Assembly (NCBI RefSeq): GCF_009911265.1
Contig: NZ_QXXA01000007.1
Span: 62,001 to 126,000 of the forward strand
Reading direction: 5' to 3'
Length of the DNA: 64,000 nucleotides
From: Senegalia massiliensis
GTDB taxonomy: Bacteria; Bacillota; Clostridia; Tissierellales; SIT17
A program made the translations under genes and the position numbers. This document shows, one piece after another, positions 8,508 through 17,877 of this stretch. Within the stretch, counting starts at the first letter, position 1. Each line of letters begins with the position of its first letter. Below the pieces are notes generated by a model. It was not told the origin of the DNA. It made no database searches and was given only the letters and a program-made list of their open reading frames with translations.

Positions 8508-9493
8508 TTAATTTCTCCTTTATTTAATAAAGACTTATTTGTTATTCCATCTAAAATATCATTTATAGTACCTACACCTTTTGAATTATCAAGTATTATT
8601 ATTCTTTTAAATATTTTTTGATTAATAATATCCGATATATAAGGTTTAGTTTTTATGTCATTAATACTTTCTCCATGGATAGTAGTTATAATTTTTACTC
8701 CTGCTTTAATTGAATTATGTATAGCGTCAATATCTAGTTTGTCTCCTAGTTCATCTGTTGCAATTACATGAGGTGATAATGCTCTTAACATCATAAGAGT
8801 TCCTTCAAATTTATTTGCTCTATCTAATATGTCTGTTCTTACACCTAAGTCGTTTTGTGGTTTTCCTTGATACATTCCTCCAATTTCTGATCTTTCATCA
8901 ATAACTGCTACTTTAAGACCGTTATTACTAACTGTTCTTATAATATCTCTTAATAAAGTTGTCTTTCCACATTGAGGAGGAGAAATTATCAAGGTATTAT
9001 AAATACTAGACTTGTCCCATAAAAAACCCATAATTTCTTTTGATATACCAATTTTTTGTCTAGCTATTCTGATATTTATAGAAGATATCTCTTTTATAGT
9101 AGTAATACTTCTTTCTTTATATACAACTTTTCCTGCAATTCCAATTCTATGACCACCTTTAATTGTTATAAAGCCATTTCTTAATTCATCCTGTACTGCA
9201 TATATTGAATATTCACATAGCCTTTCAAAAGTGTTTTTTATAATTTTTTCTCCTATTATAAAACTATTATTCATCTCTTTTCCTACTTGTCCATTGCAAT
9301 TTACATAATAATCATTTCCCAGTGATTCAATCATTAAAGGACAGTCTACCCTTAATCTTATTTCTTCAATAGTTTCTTTATATCTAGTGGGTATATTTCT
9401 TAATACATTTTCTAATTTGATATCAAGTCTAGATATTACAGATTCAAAACGCTTAAAATCATAGTTTTTTTCTTTATTTCTTAGTTGATTCAT
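8495..9493 (-). CDS. spoIIIAA: Stage III sporulation protein AA (secretion-type ATPase)
   Basis: Protein of 332 residues, a VirB11/GspE-like ATPase that energises the SpoIIIA complex in the mother cell. The Walker A motif is PPQCGKTTLL, Walker B is VAVIDERSEI, and ALSPHVIATDELG and KIITTIHGE follow. The N-terminal part is a divergent domain. It is the first gene of the operon. A sigma-E-type promoter lies just upstream, with GGAGGGACATGTT before the ATG. Confidence 0.95.
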   Translation of the reverse strand: MNQLRNKEKNYDFKRFESVISRLDIKLENVLRNIPTRYKETIEEIRLRVDCPLMIESLGNDYYVNCNGQVGKEMNNSFIIGEKIIKNTFERLCEYSIYAVQDELRNGFITIKGGHRIGIAGKVVYKERSITTIKEISSINIRIARQKIGISKEIMGFLWDKSSIYNTLIISPPQCGKTTLLRDIIRTVSNNGLKVAVIDERSEIGGMYQGKPQNDLGVRTDILDRANKFEGTLMMLRALSPHVIATDELGDKLDIDAIHNSIKAGVKIITTIHGESINDIKTKPYISDIINQKIFKRIIILDNSKGVGTINDILDGITNKSLLNKGEIKCFG

Positions 9494-9517
9494 AACATGT
9501 CCCTCCTTATATATATA

Positions 9518-9546
9518 TTTGTATTAAGGAATCACTCTAAATATTA
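9518..9546 (-). promoter_or_regulatory. Candidate sigma-E promoter of spoIIIA
   Basis: On the minus strand TAATATT (9546-9540) is followed after 14 nt by AATACAAA (9525-9518). This fits the mother-cell sigma-E pattern (ATATT, 13-15 nt, CATACANT) at the expected distance from spoIIIAA. The spoIIIA operon is known to be sigma-E dependent, which supports the reading. Confidence 0.55.
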
Positions 9547-9548
9547 CT

Positions 9549-9620
9549 AAATAAATAATTTTTCATAAAAAAATGACTATGATAAATCATAGTCATTTTT
9601 TTATGAAAAATTATTTATTT
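9549..9620. terminator. Perfect 34-bp hairpin between spoIIIA and the CD1247-family gene
   Basis: Positions 9549-9582 and 9587-9620 are exact reverse complements with a 4-nt loop. The inner part (TGACTATGA with its complement) is flanked by seven T in both directions, a classic bidirectional terminator layout. It ends the transcript from the gene stopping at 9626 and insulates the sigma-E promoter directly next to it. Confidence 0.8.
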
Positions 9621-9625
9621 ATGTA

Positions 9626-9913
9626 TTACTTTTCTTCATCATCCTCATATTCATCAAAATCTTCATCAAATTCATCAAACTCATCATATACATCATATAT
9701 ATCTTCTTCAACATCAGATAAATCTTCATCAATATAATCGATATATTCAGCCATTTCATCTTGCTCAAGTGCTAAACCTTCTAATGCATCCACAATATCA
9801 TCTAATACATCAACAATATTTAATAAAAGTTTACCTTCTTTACTCTTTTCATTAATGTCTAATCCATCTGCTAAACCTCTTAAATATGATACTTTTTCAA
9901 ATAAATATTCCAT
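9626..9913 (-). CDS. CD1247-type N-terminal domain protein, acidic tail
   Basis: Protein of 95 residues. The first half (MEYLFEKVSYLRGLADGLDI then SKEGKLLLNIVDVLDDIVDAL) matches a small conserved clostridial family named after C. difficile CD1247. The last 35 residues are almost entirely Asp, Glu and Tyr. The role is unknown; similar proteins sit next to efp and spoIIIA. No signal peptide or membrane helix is visible. Confidence 0.75.
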   Translation of the reverse strand: MEYLFEKVSYLRGLADGLDINEKSKEGKLLLNIVDVLDDIVDALEGLALEQDEMAEYIDYIDEDLSDVEEDIYDVYDEFDEFDEDFDEYEDDEEK

Positions 9914-9949
9914 TATACAAACCTCCTATATTTTTTATTATATTATAAC

Positions 9950-10507
9950 CTAAACTCTTGATAAATACTCACCAGTTCTTGTATCAATTTTTATTTTATC
10001 ATCAATATTAATAAATAATGGTACAATAACAGTAGCTCCTGTTTCAACTTCTGCTGGCTTTGTAGCTCCTGAAGATGTGTCACCTTTAATACCTGGTTCA
10101 GTATGCGTTACTACTAATTCTACAAAATTTGGAGCATCTACTTGAAATGGCCTTCCTTCATAAAACTTCATAGTAGCTACATCATTTTCTTTTAAAAATT
10201 TTATTGCATCTTCTACTTGATCATAATTTAATGCAATTTGTTCGTATGTTTCTGTATCCATGAAATGATATAACTCACCATCGCTATATAAATATTGCAT
10301 TTCTTTAGTTTCAATATGTGCCTTTGGAAATTTCTCAGATGGACTATAAGTATTTTCTTTTATTGCACCAGTTTTTAAATTCTTTATTTTAGTCCTTACA
10401 AAAGCAGCTCCTTTACCTGGTTTTACATGCTGAAAATCAATAATTTGATATATACTTCCATCAATTTCAATAGTCATTCCTTTTCTAAAATCTCCTGCCA
10501 TAATCAT
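9950..10507 (-). CDS. efp: Elongation factor P
   Basis: EF-P of 185 residues with the three-barrel sequence of the family: [34 protein letters not shown] with the conserved loop Lys near residue 34, and a C-terminal [10 protein letters not shown]...GEYLSRV. It relieves ribosome stalling at polyproline. The first ATG (10507) lies 9 nt after AGGAGG. Placed downstream of aroQ, as in many Firmicutes. Confidence 0.96.
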   Translation of the reverse strand: MIMAGDFRKGMTIEIDGSIYQIIDFQHVKPGKGAAFVRTKIKNLKTGAIKENTYSPSEKFPKAHIETKEMQYLYSDGELYHFMDTETYEQIALNYDQVEDAIKFLKENDVATMKFYEGRPFQVDAPNFVELVVTHTEPGIKGDTSSGATKPAEVETGATVIVPLFINIDDKIKIDTRTGEYLSRV

Positions 10508-10532
10508 AATAAAATTCCTCCTAAATATTAAT

Positions 10533-10970
10533 TTATATTTTTAAAACTTCATTTATAGCATCAATTGCTATTAGATAAGTTTTATATCCAAAGCCACTTA
10601 TACTGCCTTTTGTAACAGATGATATAACTGAACTATTTCTAAAACTTTCCCTGGCATAAATATTAGAAATATGAACTTCTATAACAGGTATATTAATAGA
10701 TTCAATTGTGTCTCTAATAGCTATGCTATAATGACTAAACGCACCAGCATTTAGTATTATATAATCAAATTTATCATCTGATATTTGCAATTTATCAATA
10801 ATACTTCCTTCACTGTTTGAACTAAAAGTCTCTAATTTATAATTTAATTTTTTACATTTTTCAATACAAAGGTTTTCAATTTCATTTAAAGTTTTATCAC
10901 CATATATATCGTTATCTCTTTTTCCCAATAAATTTAAATTAGGACCATTTATCATAAGTATATTTTTCAT
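10533..10970 (-). CDS. aroQ: 3-dehydroquinate dehydratase, type II
   Basis: Type II dehydroquinase of about 145 residues, third step of the shikimate pathway. [12 protein letters not shown], a flexible-loop Tyr (DNDIYG), [14 protein letters not shown] and [14 protein letters not shown] are the signature blocks with the catalytic Tyr and His. The start at 10970 is chosen because GGAGAGG precedes it; the longer frame from 10991 lacks support. It groups with aroK nearby and aroE at 24.6 kb, both shikimate genes. Confidence 0.94.
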   Translation of the reverse strand: MKNILMINGPNLNLLGKRDNDIYGDKTLNEIENLCIEKCKKLNYKLETFSSNSEGSIIDKLQISDDKFDYIILNAGAFSHYSIAIRDTIESINIPVIEVHISNIYARESFRNSSVISSVTKGSISGFGYKTYLIAIDAINEVLKI

Positions 10971-11032
10971 AAATCCTCTCCTATCATACACTATTATATA
11001 TTACCACAAATTTCACATATTTAATAGATAAG

Positions 11033-11578
11033 TTATTTTTTCTTTCTATAATTTTTTTTATATCTATTCTTAAAATAAAGTCTGCTTATTTCATTTACAA
11101 TAGTATAGTGATTTTTATTATCAACTTTAATTACAAAATCAGCATCCCTATAATATAACTTTCTTCTTTTATTTAATAATATAGAAACTTCTTTAGTCCA
11201 ATTTTTCTTCTCTAATAATGGTCTCTTTTTATAAGAATTTTTAAGGTTATAAATAATATTATCTGTAGAGCTTTGAAGTAAAAAAATGAATCCATTTTTT
11301 TTTAAAAGCTGAATATTTTGAGGATTTAAAATCGTACCTCCACCTGTAGAAATTATTTTATTTTCCTTTTTGCTGATTTCCTTTATTATCTGATTTTCTA
11401 ATTCTCTAAAATATACTTCCCCATATTTTTTAAATATATCTTCAACCTTCATATTTTCTTTTTTTTCTATTAAAAAATCCGTATCAATAAATTCCTTCTT
11501 TAATTTTCTAGAAAGTCTTCTTCCATTTGTGGTTTTACCTGTTCCCATAAATCCTATTAATACAATATTTGTCTTCAT
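11033..11578 (-). CDS. aroK: Shikimate kinase
   Basis: P-loop kinase of 181 residues phosphorylating shikimate. The P-loop is GFMGTGKTT, DTDFLIEKKENM carries the substrate Asp, FRELENQIIKEI follows, and STGGGTILNPQN is the shikimate-binding Gly-rich turn. KKRPLL carries the lid Arg. The C-terminus is unusually basic (KNRYKKNYRKKK). It lies 23 bp downstream of the comFB-like gene, so it may be cotranscribed with the pilus cluster. Confidence 0.94.
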   Translation of the reverse strand: MKTNIVLIGFMGTGKTTNGRRLSRKLKKEFIDTDFLIEKKENMKVEDIFKKYGEVYFRELENQIIKEISKKENKIISTGGGTILNPQNIQLLKKNGFIFLLQSSTDNIIYNLKNSYKKRPLLEKKNWTKEVSILLNKRRKLYYRDADFVIKVDNKNHYTIVNEISRLYFKNRYKKNYRKKK

Positions 11579-11601
11579 TTTATCACCAACTATTTAAATA
11601 C

Positions 11602-11871
11602 TTATTTATGTCTTGGATTTCTTATTACTATTTCTGTAGCTTTTGTAAGTTCCCTAAGAATATCTGCAGGAAATTGTCCTTCTAATTGTGATTTTAGTTT
11701 AGAAGAAACTTCACCTATGGATCTTGATATATATTTAGGTGGCAAGTTATTAAGTGCTATTGCTAGTATATCATTTTTGCACTCTTCACATTTACAAGCA
11801 GTTGGATATTTATTTAATACTTCTTTTAAGTGATATTTTGCTTCAGTTTCCATAAAATTATATAATGTCAT
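11602..11871 (-). CDS. ComFB-like late competence domain protein
   Basis: Protein of 89 residues resembling ComFB: an N-terminal helix with METEAKYHLKEVLNK, a Cys pair set CKCEECKNDILAIALNNLPPKY, and VSSKLKSQLEG. In cyanobacteria, ComFB-type proteins have been shown to bind cyclic dinucleotides and affect type IV pili. Here it is the last gene after the pilus cluster, with its start overlapping the upstream prepilin gene (ATGA-type overlap). Three closely spaced Cys suggest metal binding. The link to c-di-GMP is inference. Confidence 0.75.
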   Translation of the reverse strand: MTLYNFMETEAKYHLKEVLNKYPTACKCEECKNDILAIALNNLPPKYISRSIGEVSSKLKSQLEGQFPADILRELTKATEIVIRNPRHK

Positions 11872-12365
11872 TTGTTTGTCCCCATTTCATACTCCAGATC
11901 ATCTTGATATCCTTTCTTTACATCTTCATACATATGAATTCTACCTGTTGCAGGTGTAATTGTTATTTCTATATAGTTATTATTACTATTATTTATAAGT
12001 CTTATTGTTCCAGCTCTTGGAGATGGAACTCCTATTTTAGTAAAATAATTTTTTTTGTCAACTAAATTAGTTGCTATTGTAAATTTTTCATTTAAATATA
12101 CTCTTTTATTAGGTTCTCCTTTTAATGAAACATAATAACTATCTTTTTTGCCTGCAGAAGTTATAAAATGTATTTTATTATCAAAATTATATTTACTTGT
12201 TTTACTTTTTGTTTTAATATAATTTAAATCCATAACAAGTTCTCTACCAAATCGTTTCATTTCAGAATCACTAAAATCAAACTTTGGTATTGCTATAAGA
12301 AATATTATACCCATAATAGCTAATATTAAAATTAATTCTATTATTGTAATACCTTTATTATCCAT
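11868..12365 (-). CDS. Minor prepilin, GspH-like
   Basis: Protein of 165 residues with a class III signal: MDNKG, then ITIIELILILAIMGIIFLIAIPKF. This gives a cleavage site after Gly5 and Glu at position +5 (prepilin peptidase substrate), followed by a long hydrophobic helix. The C-terminal part is beta-rich and lacks recognisable motifs. GspH/FimT-like minor pseudopilins have this plan. It is in the pilus operon directly upstream of comFB. Confidence 0.85.
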   Translation of the reverse strand: MDNKGITIIELILILAIMGIIFLIAIPKFDFSDSEMKRFGRELVMDLNYIKTKSKTSKYNFDNKIHFITSAGKKDSYYVSLKGEPNKRVYLNEKFTIATNLVDKKNYFTKIGVPSPRAGTIRLINNSNNNYIEITITPATGRIHMYEDVKKGYQDDLEYEMGTNK

Positions 12366-12389
12366 AATTTATACTCCTCTTAATTAGAG

Positions 12390-13826
12390 CTAATCTATAT
12401 TTGGCAAATCTACAAAATTTATATTTTTTATTGCTTTTTTTTGTAGGCTTGTACTTTTATTAAATATTATAGTATTTTTTATGTTTTTGAATACAGTATC
12501 ACTTTTTATAGTATAAACTAAAATATATCTATTTTCTATACCGCTATCTAATATATTTAATCTTAGTTTATTGTCTTGATTATTATATTTTATTCCATCA
12601 TTAATGGTTAAAAATTGTTCTTTATTAATATCATATTTATATAGTTTATAAGAATCAATTTTAATATTATCTTTATTAAAATATATATCAATATCAGTAT
12701 TTCTAGTATTAATATTGTTAGAAGTAAACTCCACCCCAAGATTATATTTGTTTTCTATAGCTAAATCTATATTATCATATTTATAAGAAATATTGTTGTT
12801 ATAAAATAATCCCATATCTTCGATTTTAATATTATTTCTAAAATTTTCTATTCTTACTTGTGTTGGAGGAATAGTGAATTTTGAAATAACACTAGGATCT
12901 TTAAGACTCTCAAATGAAATTTCACTATTATTATTTGGTAAGTTATATGTTCCTCTTTTACTAGATTTGAATTTAATATTAAAACTAATAGGTCTAGCTT
13001 TATAGTAATCACCTAATAATTTATATACTAGTCGTTGATTTAATGAGCCTGTAATCTTTCCATTTTCATAACTAAGTCCTAGTTCCCTAAAATTTTCATC
13101 TTCAATAACTTTAATGTCTGGAGGTATTTTATAATTAATATCTATTATCCTTTCAATCGAACCTATTTTATTATCTCCAATAGGATAATTAGACTTTTTA
13201 AGTTCTATAAGATCATAATTACTATCTACAGCTAAAACATATACATAAAATTCACCATTCAGATAATCTTCACTGTTTTCAATAGGCGGATCATTTAATT
13301 CAAAAAGAGGTATTTGATTGTTATGGAAATAAGTTTCATCATCTAATTTATTTTTATTTTTATAATAAGACTGAAGAGGAACACCATTTCCATTTTTATT
13401 AGAATAGTTTTGAATATCTAATTTATTAAGTTTATTTTTAACTTCATTATATGATTTTGATGAATACAATAAAAAAATATCTTCTACATTATTATAATTA
13501 TAATGGTTATTGTTTAAAGTATAACTAGCTCCAAATTTATTTAACTTTAAATTTTCATTATGTTTTATAATTTCTACATTATTAATTAGTCTACTATTAT
13601 CATCAATTGAATCTTTTTGAATATTATTAGGGGTTATAGTATAGTTTATTTCTATTTCTTCATCAGTTAAATAGTAATCTCCTGTCAAATTTATTAGAGT
13701 GCTTTTTATATCTAACTCTACTATTTCTTCTCTATTAGAATTTGTAATTTTATCGGCTAATATTATTAATGGAGATATTGATATAGATATTATTATAAAA
13801 ATTATTATTAATTTCTTGTTCTTCAT
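12390..13826 (-). CDS. Large exported protein of the pilus operon, unknown function
   Basis: About 478 residues with an N-terminal hydrophobic signal or anchor (KKLIIIFIIISISISPLIIL) and no prepilin cleavage site. The rest is Asn-, Asp- and Lys-rich and looks like an extracellular beta-structured protein (for example DIKVIEDENFRELGLSYENG). No catalytic motif is recognised. The start at 13826 follows GGAGGT, which is formed by the end of the upstream prepilin gene. Embedded between two prepilin genes, it may be a pilus-associated surface protein or adhesin; that is inferred only from context. Confidence 0.7.
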   Translation of the reverse strand: MKNKKLIIIFIIISISISPLIILADKITNSNREEIVELDIKSTLINLTGDYYLTDEEIEINYTITPNNIQKDSIDDNSRLINNVEIIKHNENLKLNKFGASYTLNNNHYNYNNVEDIFLLYSSKSYNEVKNKLNKLDIQNYSNKNGNGVPLQSYYKNKNKLDDETYFHNNQIPLFELNDPPIENSEDYLNGEFYVYVLAVDSNYDLIELKKSNYPIGDNKIGSIERIIDINYKIPPDIKVIEDENFRELGLSYENGKITGSLNQRLVYKLLGDYYKARPISFNIKFKSSKRGTYNLPNNNSEISFESLKDPSVISKFTIPPTQVRIENFRNNIKIEDMGLFYNNNISYKYDNIDLAIENKYNLGVEFTSNNINTRNTDIDIYFNKDNIKIDSYKLYKYDINKEQFLTINDGIKYNNQDNKLRLNILDSGIENRYILVYTIKSDTVFKNIKNTIIFNKSTSLQKKAIKNINFVDLPNID

Positions 13827-13828
13827 TT

Positions 13829-14404
13829 TCAAACCTCCATATTTCTAAAATATATACTAGTTTTAATAGGTTTTATATCATATTCTTCCTTTGTATAAAT
13901 TGTAAAAGATATTCCTTTTTGATTGTCTAATTCATCTAAAATTGGTTCTATGGTTATTTTATTTATATAAAAAGATATTTCCATATTAGCAGATGTTTCA
14001 GTAATGTTATTCATGTTTTTGCGAATATGACCATAAACTAACTTATTGTTTCTTAATGCAAATATTTTTCTATTGTATTCATATCCATCTCTTGCTTCAA
14101 GTAAAGTTGAAAAAATAACATATTTTATTTCAATTTCTTTATTTTTATAATTTCTTAATTCTTCTACATTAAATTTTTTTCTATTTATATCTTTTATTTC
14201 TAATATTCCTTTTGTTTCAATGACTTCTCTAGATATAAATTCTACTGCTGTTCTCATATTCTGCTGAACTTCTATCTTTTTTTGATTTCTTTCAAAGTTT
14301 TTTATATTTGTGATAAATATCGAAAAGACCATAGTTGAGACTATTCCAATTATCCCTAGTACTAAAAGTAATTCTATAAGAGTAAACCCCTTTTTATTTA
14401 TCAT
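13829..14404 (-). CDS. Minor prepilin, GspJ/PilW-like
   Basis: Protein of 191 residues starting MINKKGFTLIELLLVLGIIG, a textbook prepilin leader with cleavage after Gly6 and Glu+5. It continues with MVFSIFITNIKNFERNQKK and a region RTAVEFISREVIE typical of GspJ/PilW-like minor prepilins. It overlaps the end of the upstream pilX-like gene by 11 bp, and its own stop overlaps the next Shine-Dalgarno sequence. Confidence 0.87.
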   Translation of the reverse strand: MINKKGFTLIELLLVLGIIGIVSTMVFSIFITNIKNFERNQKKIEVQQNMRTAVEFISREVIETKGILEIKDINRKKFNVEELRNYKNKEIEIKYVIFSTLLEARDGYEYNRKIFALRNNKLVYGHIRKNMNNITETSANMEISFYINKITIEPILDELDNQKGISFTIYTKEEYDIKPIKTSIYFRNMEV

Positions 14405-16328
14405 AGTTTATCTTCCATTCACTTAATTCTATTATAGAATTTATATCATAATTTATTTCTTCATAAGGAACTAATTTTTCATATGCTATTATTTTCTTTT
14501 TTTCAATATTGTCATATTCTTTAAATAAATTTTTAGTAAGTTTTTCATTTTGTGAAAGTAATTTAAATACATAATTTTCATTACTAATAACATTGACATT
14601 ACTAGTAGAATTAAAATTAAGATCATATCCAGATACAACAGTTCCATTAATATTTGTATCATTATATATAGCCATTTCTCCACCTGAAATTAATATTCCT
14701 TTAAAATTCAATTTATTGTTTATGTCTATACTACCTCCAGCTATCATTATTCCATCAAAGTCTAAATCACTATTTATTGCTATACTACCAGAAGATATCA
14801 TTATTCCTTTAAACTTAGATTTATTCTGTATATCTATAGACCCATTAACAACATTTACCTTCCCTGTTTCACTTTCAAATTCTACATTTACTAAATTTGG
14901 AATATATTTAAATCTATCTATCACTCCATTACTTAAAGTACCTATTAATTCATCTGCTTTTTCTTTAATAACCTGTACTTGTGTACCATTTGGAATATTA
15001 GGTTCAATTGCTAAACCTTGATTTAATAATATACCTTTACTTAGTGAATTTTTAGGTGTTTTTATGCTTTGTCCTAAATTTAATTTAGTATGATTTTTAT
15101 TTGATTCAGAATAAAATCTTTCTATTTTTTCATCTAAATTATTTGTTTTTAATAATACCATAGGATTATAATAGTCAAATGTATCATTTTCATTAGAAAA
15201 TTTTTCAGTATAAATTTCATAATTTTCCTTTATAGAAACTGATTCACCAGTCTGATAATTTGGTTTTGTATTAATAAATGCAGTACCTAATATAGCTAAA
15301 TTTTTATTAACTATTATCTTGTTGTTCTCCATAGAATCTATCACTATTGCACTCGAACTACCAGGGATATTACCATCACCATATCCAAAATAACTATTTA
15401 TATTAATATCATTAATTCTTCCATTAATATTTAAATCATCACTAGTATAGAGTTCTTCTATTTTAACTAATGTATCAGTTGTATTAACATTTTTTGTAAT
15501 AACTCTGCCATCTATTATGGATAACTTTCTAGAATTATTTATATTTATATTTCCAAATTTTTGTTCTTGTAAATTTTTATAATTATATTGTGGATTTACA
15601 AAAACATCACCATTTATATTAAAATTTGAAGAATCAATATTTAAATTTCTGTCTACTGATATGGCATTTTTAAGCATATGATAATTTGGTATTTCTGTTA
15701 TTTTTGATTCATATGAATATAAACCACTATAGTTTGGTTTTTTCAAACTATACATAGCACTTACTGATTGTGTTATTTGACCTTTTATATATGTGGAGGT
15801 TATTTTAACTTTATCATCATCTTTTTCATATTCAGCAGTTATATCATAACTTTCATTTTTATTTGATTTATCTTCACTTAACTTTAGTAATTTTTCACTT
15901 AATATCTTAAAAAAAATTAAATTATTAGAATTACCAATTTTTTTATCTAAAAATTGGTAATAACTATTTTCAAATATTTCTTCTTGTTTTCGGTTTATAT
16001 ATTCATCATTTATATTTCCATCATCTGTTATGTAAGGACTATTTTCTTTTTCTCTTTCTGCTTCTAAATCTACTTCTAATATTTTATTTGCATCTTTATT
16101 AGCTTCTTTTATTCCTATATGAATTGTTTCTATTAGCTCATCTTGAGCTAATTCTAACCCTGATTCTGCAAAATAAAAATTTCTTTTTAATTTACTATTC
16201 ATTATACCTATTTTACTATTTGTAATAGCTATTGAATAAAGAGTAGTACCCAATATAGAAAGTATAGCAAATATTATAATTAATGTTACAAGTGTTGATC
16301 CTTTTTTATTTTTATAAATATTTTTCAT
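14394..16328 (-). CDS. PilX-like large minor prepilin with beta-repeat region
   Basis: Protein of 644 residues. The N-terminus MKNIYKNKKGSTLVTLIIIF has a prepilin-like leader, but position +5 is Val and not Glu, as in PilX/GspK-like minor subunits. The central part (about residues 215-540) has repeated short strands such as GVMIAGGSIDINNKLNFKG-like units, resembling a bactofilin-like or polymer-forming beta solenoid. The N-terminal third is acidic and helical. It is probably a tip or minor pilin of the Gram-positive pilus. Confidence 0.8.
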   Translation of the reverse strand: MKNIYKNKKGSTLVTLIIIFAILSILGTTLYSIAITNSKIGIMNSKLKRNFYFAESGLELAQDELIETIHIGIKEANKDANKILEVDLEAEREKENSPYITDDGNINDEYINRKQEEIFENSYYQFLDKKIGNSNNLIFFKILSEKLLKLSEDKSNKNESYDITAEYEKDDDKVKITSTYIKGQITQSVSAMYSLKKPNYSGLYSYESKITEIPNYHMLKNAISVDRNLNIDSSNFNINGDVFVNPQYNYKNLQEQKFGNININNSRKLSIIDGRVITKNVNTTDTLVKIEELYTSDDLNINGRINDININSYFGYGDGNIPGSSSAIVIDSMENNKIIVNKNLAILGTAFINTKPNYQTGESVSIKENYEIYTEKFSNENDTFDYYNPMVLLKTNNLDEKIERFYSESNKNHTKLNLGQSIKTPKNSLSKGILLNQGLAIEPNIPNGTQVQVIKEKADELIGTLSNGVIDRFKYIPNLVNVEFESETGKVNVVNGSIDIQNKSKFKGIMISSGSIAINSDLDFDGIMIAGGSIDINNKLNFKGILISGGEMAIYNDTNINGTVVSGYDLNFNSTSNVNVISNENYVFKLLSQNEKLTKNLFKEYDNIEKKKIIAYEKLVPYEEINYDINSIIELSEWKINYDK

Positions 16329-16336
16329 ATCATCAC

Positions 16337-17074
16337 CTATTGAACTATATTTTTATAACTTTCAATTTCCTCAATTAATTCTCTTTTAGGATCATTTATA
16401 TCGCCTTTATATACTTTAATATTTACTTTATACAAAACAGATTTAGAATTTTTACTACTATAATTTTTGTAAATTTTTATAGGACCTAATTTGTTTAGAA
16501 TGGAGACTTTTTGATCTTTTTCTGTATATATTTTTAATAATTTAATAGACTCATTTAAAGCTTCTATTTTTACTGTTTTTTCTTTCTTTAAATTATTATC
16601 TTTTATAAATATATTAATAGATTCTTCTATAGGTTTTATTAAATTCACTGTTTGAGCTATCTTTGGATTGTTTAAATTTGTTTTAAGTATATAATTATCA
16701 TTAGTAATAGTTAAAATATAATAGTCATTTTTCTCTAATAAAGATGAGTTTATTTCTATAATATTTTTTGTCTCTTCTTTATTCTCAAATTCTTTTTTCT
16801 CATTTTTTATTATCTCTACTTTATATGAAAAATGATTATATTCATCATCATTTTTTTCAATTATTACCTCTTTTAAATTTTCCTTTAATTTTATTTTTTC
16901 CATCTCATCTTGTGCTATAGATAAAGCCATCATTTTATCATTTGCAGTATTTGTTGCTTTTGCTGAATTTATAAAAAAAGAACTTATAGGTATTATAATT
17001 ATAGAAAGTATAGCAAGGGTAATTATAAGTTCCAGTAAAGAAAACCCCTTATTATTTTCAAATATTTTTTTCAT
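16337..17074 (-). CDS. Minor prepilin, PilV/GspI-like
   Basis: Protein of 245 residues starting MKKIFENNKGFSLLELIITL, with prepilin cleavage after Gly10 and Glu+5. Then come a hydrophobic helix and SAKATNTANDKMMALSIAQDEMEKIK, the PilV/GspI-type pattern. The remaining part is rich in Asn, Lys and Glu. AGAAGGAG precedes the ATG. It is the first of four consecutive minor-pilin-type genes. Confidence 0.87.
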   Translation of the reverse strand: MKKIFENNKGFSLLELIITLAILSIIIIPISSFFINSAKATNTANDKMMALSIAQDEMEKIKLKENLKEVIIEKNDDEYNHFSYKVEIIKNEKKEFENKEETKNIIEINSSLLEKNDYYILTITNDNYILKTNLNNPKIAQTVNLIKPIEESINIFIKDNNLKKEKTVKIEALNESIKLLKIYTEKDQKVSILNKLGPIKIYKNYSSKNSKSVLYKVNIKVYKGDINDPKRELIEEIESYKNIVQ

Positions 17075-17112
17075 AATATGCTCCTTCTAAATATAAGGAT
17101 TAATTTTATTTG

Positions 17113-17877
17113 CTATGTGGTAAATGGATTATCCTTACCATTTACATTTGTATTTGGTATTTCAAAATCATCTTTAAATTCATCTATTTTTGGTATTCCA
17201 TAAAAATCCAACAATATATTTCCAGTAATACCTTTTTCATTTTTTACCATGGTAATACCTCTAATTATAATATCTTTATTATAATTATCTATTAATGATA
17301 AAAATTTATTAATTTGATGATAATCCCCTGAGTAAACTATTGTAGCTGAAATACTTTCAAGTTTTGTGCTTTCTTTAATTTCTTCTGTTTCTTCTGATTG
17401 TTCTATTTCATTTTCATAATCTTTTTCAACTAATTCTTTATTATTTTTAACTAAATTATTATATTGGTTTACTATATTTTTAAATCTACTATCTTCTTGT
17501 TCTTCTATTTTAATCTCTTCTAATTTTATGGATTTCATAGCTTTTTCAGAAAAATTTATAGCATCTAATTTTAAATTTGACTCTTCTATAAATTTATCAA
17601 GTAATAATATTATTCTACTTTGTTCAAGTTCAGGAAATAAATCACTTGTTAAAAAAGATATTTTTTTCTTTTTATCTTCTATTTCTTCATCTAAAGATTT
17701 GACAGTATTTATACTAGTTTTAGAGTTTGATAAATCATCTAAAAGTTCAGATTCTTGCTCTTTTAATTTACTTAATTTGTTTAATTGAGGATTTAATATA
17801 AAATTATATAATAAAACTACAAATAATAAGCTAGCTACTATTATCAATAATTTTTTTTCTCTTTTATTTAGTTGCAT
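17113..17877 (-). CDS. pilO: Pilus alignment protein, PilO-like
   Basis: About 254 residues. One N-terminal helix (LLIIVASLLFVVLLYNFIL) is followed by a coiled coil (KLSKLKEQESELLDDLSNSK) and a C-terminal ferredoxin-like domain ending in Thr-rich sequence. This is the PilO architecture. The frame is open to 17925, but AGAGGTGA supports ATG 17877. The C-terminal codons of pilN overlap the start by 14 bp, giving a pilM-N-O order as in Gram-negative systems. Confidence 0.82.
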   Translation of the reverse strand: MQLNKREKKLLIIVASLLFVVLLYNFILNPQLNKLSKLKEQESELLDDLSNSKTSINTVKSLDEEIEDKKKKISFLTSDLFPELEQSRIILLLDKFIEESNLKLDAINFSEKAMKSIKLEEIKIEEQEDSRFKNIVNQYNNLVKNNKELVEKDYENEIEQSEETEEIKESTKLESISATIVYSGDYHQINKFLSLIDNYNKDIIIRGITMVKNEKGITGNILLDFYGIPKIDEFKDDFEIPNTNVNGKDNPFTT

